From Poindextera sp036494815 (GTDB taxonomy: Bacteria; Pseudomonadota; Alphaproteobacteria; Caulobacterales; Caulobacteraceae), in NCBI GenBank assembly GCA_036494815.1, contig DASXNV010000050.1, forward strand, positions 1-64,000: DNA of 64,000 nucleotides, in the 5' to 3' direction. Numbering within the stretch: the first letter of the stretch is position 1; each line of letters starts with the position of its first letter. The translations under genes were made by a program, and so were the position numbers. Below, piece by piece: positions 63,614-64,000 of the stretch. Under the pieces are notes generated by a model. It was not told where the DNA came from. It made no database searches and saw only the letters and a program-made list of their open reading frames with translations.

Positions 63614-64000
63614 TTAGAGAACTTCGAACAGGCCGGCTGCGCCCATCCCACCGCCGATGCACATGGTCACCACCGCATGCTTGGCGCCGCGGCGCCTGCC
63701 TTCCAGCAGCACGTGGCCGGTGCAGCGGGCGCCGGTCATGCCATAGGGGTGGCCGATGGAGATCGAACCGCCGTTGACATTATACTTGGTCGGGTCGATG
63801 CCCAGCTTGTCCCGCGAATAGAGGCATTGCGAAGCGAAGGCTTCGTTCAGCTCCCACAGGTCGATGTCGTCGACCTTCATGCCATGGCGTTCCAGCAACC
63901 GCGGCACGGCGAAGACCGGGCCAATGCCCATCTCATCCGGGGCGCAACCGGCCACGGCGAAGCCCTTGAACAGGCCCAACGGCTTCAGGCCGCGCTTTTC
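63614..64000 (-). CDS. acetyl-CoA acyltransferase (thiolase), C-terminal part
   Basis: The last ~128 residues of a thiolase whose 5' part lies beyond the right edge. Seen: GFAVAGCAPDEMGIGPVFAVPRLLERHG, the active-site NEAFA in DLWELNEAFASQCLYSR, the catalytic His in NGGSISIGHPYGMTGAR and the second catalytic Cys in VTMCIGGGMGAAGLFEV. The Tyr in GHPYGMTG is typical of FadA-like enzymes for longer acyl chains, not acetoacetyl-CoA thiolases (GHPIGASG). Last step of beta-oxidation. Confidence 0.93.
   Translation of the reverse strand, partial: EKRGLKPLGLFKGFAVAGCAPDEMGIGPVFAVPRLLERHGMKVDDIDLWELNEAFASQCLYSRDKLGIDPTKYNVNGGSISIGHPYGMTGARCTGHVLLEGRRRGAKHAVVTMCIGGGMGAAGLFEVL

Overview
This is a GC-rich, gene-dense chromosomal segment of an alphaproteobacterium. 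It most likely belongs to the Caulobacteraceae (a Phenylobacterium/Caulobacter-type genome). The evidence is a class I lysyl-tRNA synthetase, the ptsP, lysC and ubiG neighbourhood, a SapC-family protein, a CheE-like protein, DUF1178/DUF2076/DUF4173 proteins and dispersed GC-rich palindromic intergenic repeats. Assignment below family level is inference. I see no tRNA, rRNA, CRISPR array, prophage or plasmid backbone.

Layout. 1-9.2 kb: prfA (cut by the left edge), katG, a small unknown gene, ispG, a RodZ-like gene and ptsP, all on the minus strand. A collapsed group II intron lies between katG and the small gene, directly behind the small gene's terminator. 9.6-13.5 kb: a seven-helix membrane protein, lysC, a two-gene PIN-domain toxin-antitoxin module and ubiG. 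13.5-19.2 kb: an accessory stretch with a dispersed repeat, an acyltransferase remnant, a DUF4173 membrane protein followed by a two-component system, and two small proteins. 19.3-24 kb: a DUF1178, carbon-nitrogen hydrolase, glutaredoxin and comF run on the minus strand (comF carries two frame breaks), divergent from an NDUFAF5-like methyltransferase and an SMP-30 lactonase, then an orphan ribbon-helix-helix protein. 24-29.3 kb: DUF1330, MarR, TauD-type dioxygenase, GST and M28 peptidase genes.

29.4-41 kb: a tightly overlapping DUF969-DUF979-DUF2891 operon, a hybrid histidine kinase, and a minus-strand trio encoding an exported RidA, a Tat-exported flavin amine oxidase and a cytochrome c. The trio reads as one amine-oxidising pathway in the periplasm. 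It is followed by a monooxygenase-like protein, a DUF2076 protein, a receiver protein with a CheE-like neighbour, and an aldehyde dehydrogenase. 41-54 kb: an orphan YjhX-type toxin, rsmD, an S9 peptidase, a Rieske oxygenase, a DsbD-like reductase, two hotdog-fold proteins around sapC, an acid phosphatase, the aguA-aguB-GNAT agmatine operon and a periplasmic msrA. 54-64 kb: an OmpA protein with a very long polyproline linker, lysK, a MerR/acyl-CoA dehydrogenase pair, cysK translationally coupled to a Vsr endonuclease, a histidine kinase with a defective receiver, and a thiolase cut by the right edge.

Most of the window is ordinary core genome. The parts most worth a second look are the exported RidA/amine oxidase/cytochrome c trio, the DUF969-DUF979-DUF2891 operon, the Vsr gene coupled to cysK, the pseudo-receiver kinase, the HTH-AbrB/PIN module, the group II intron remnant and the dispersed repeat pair.
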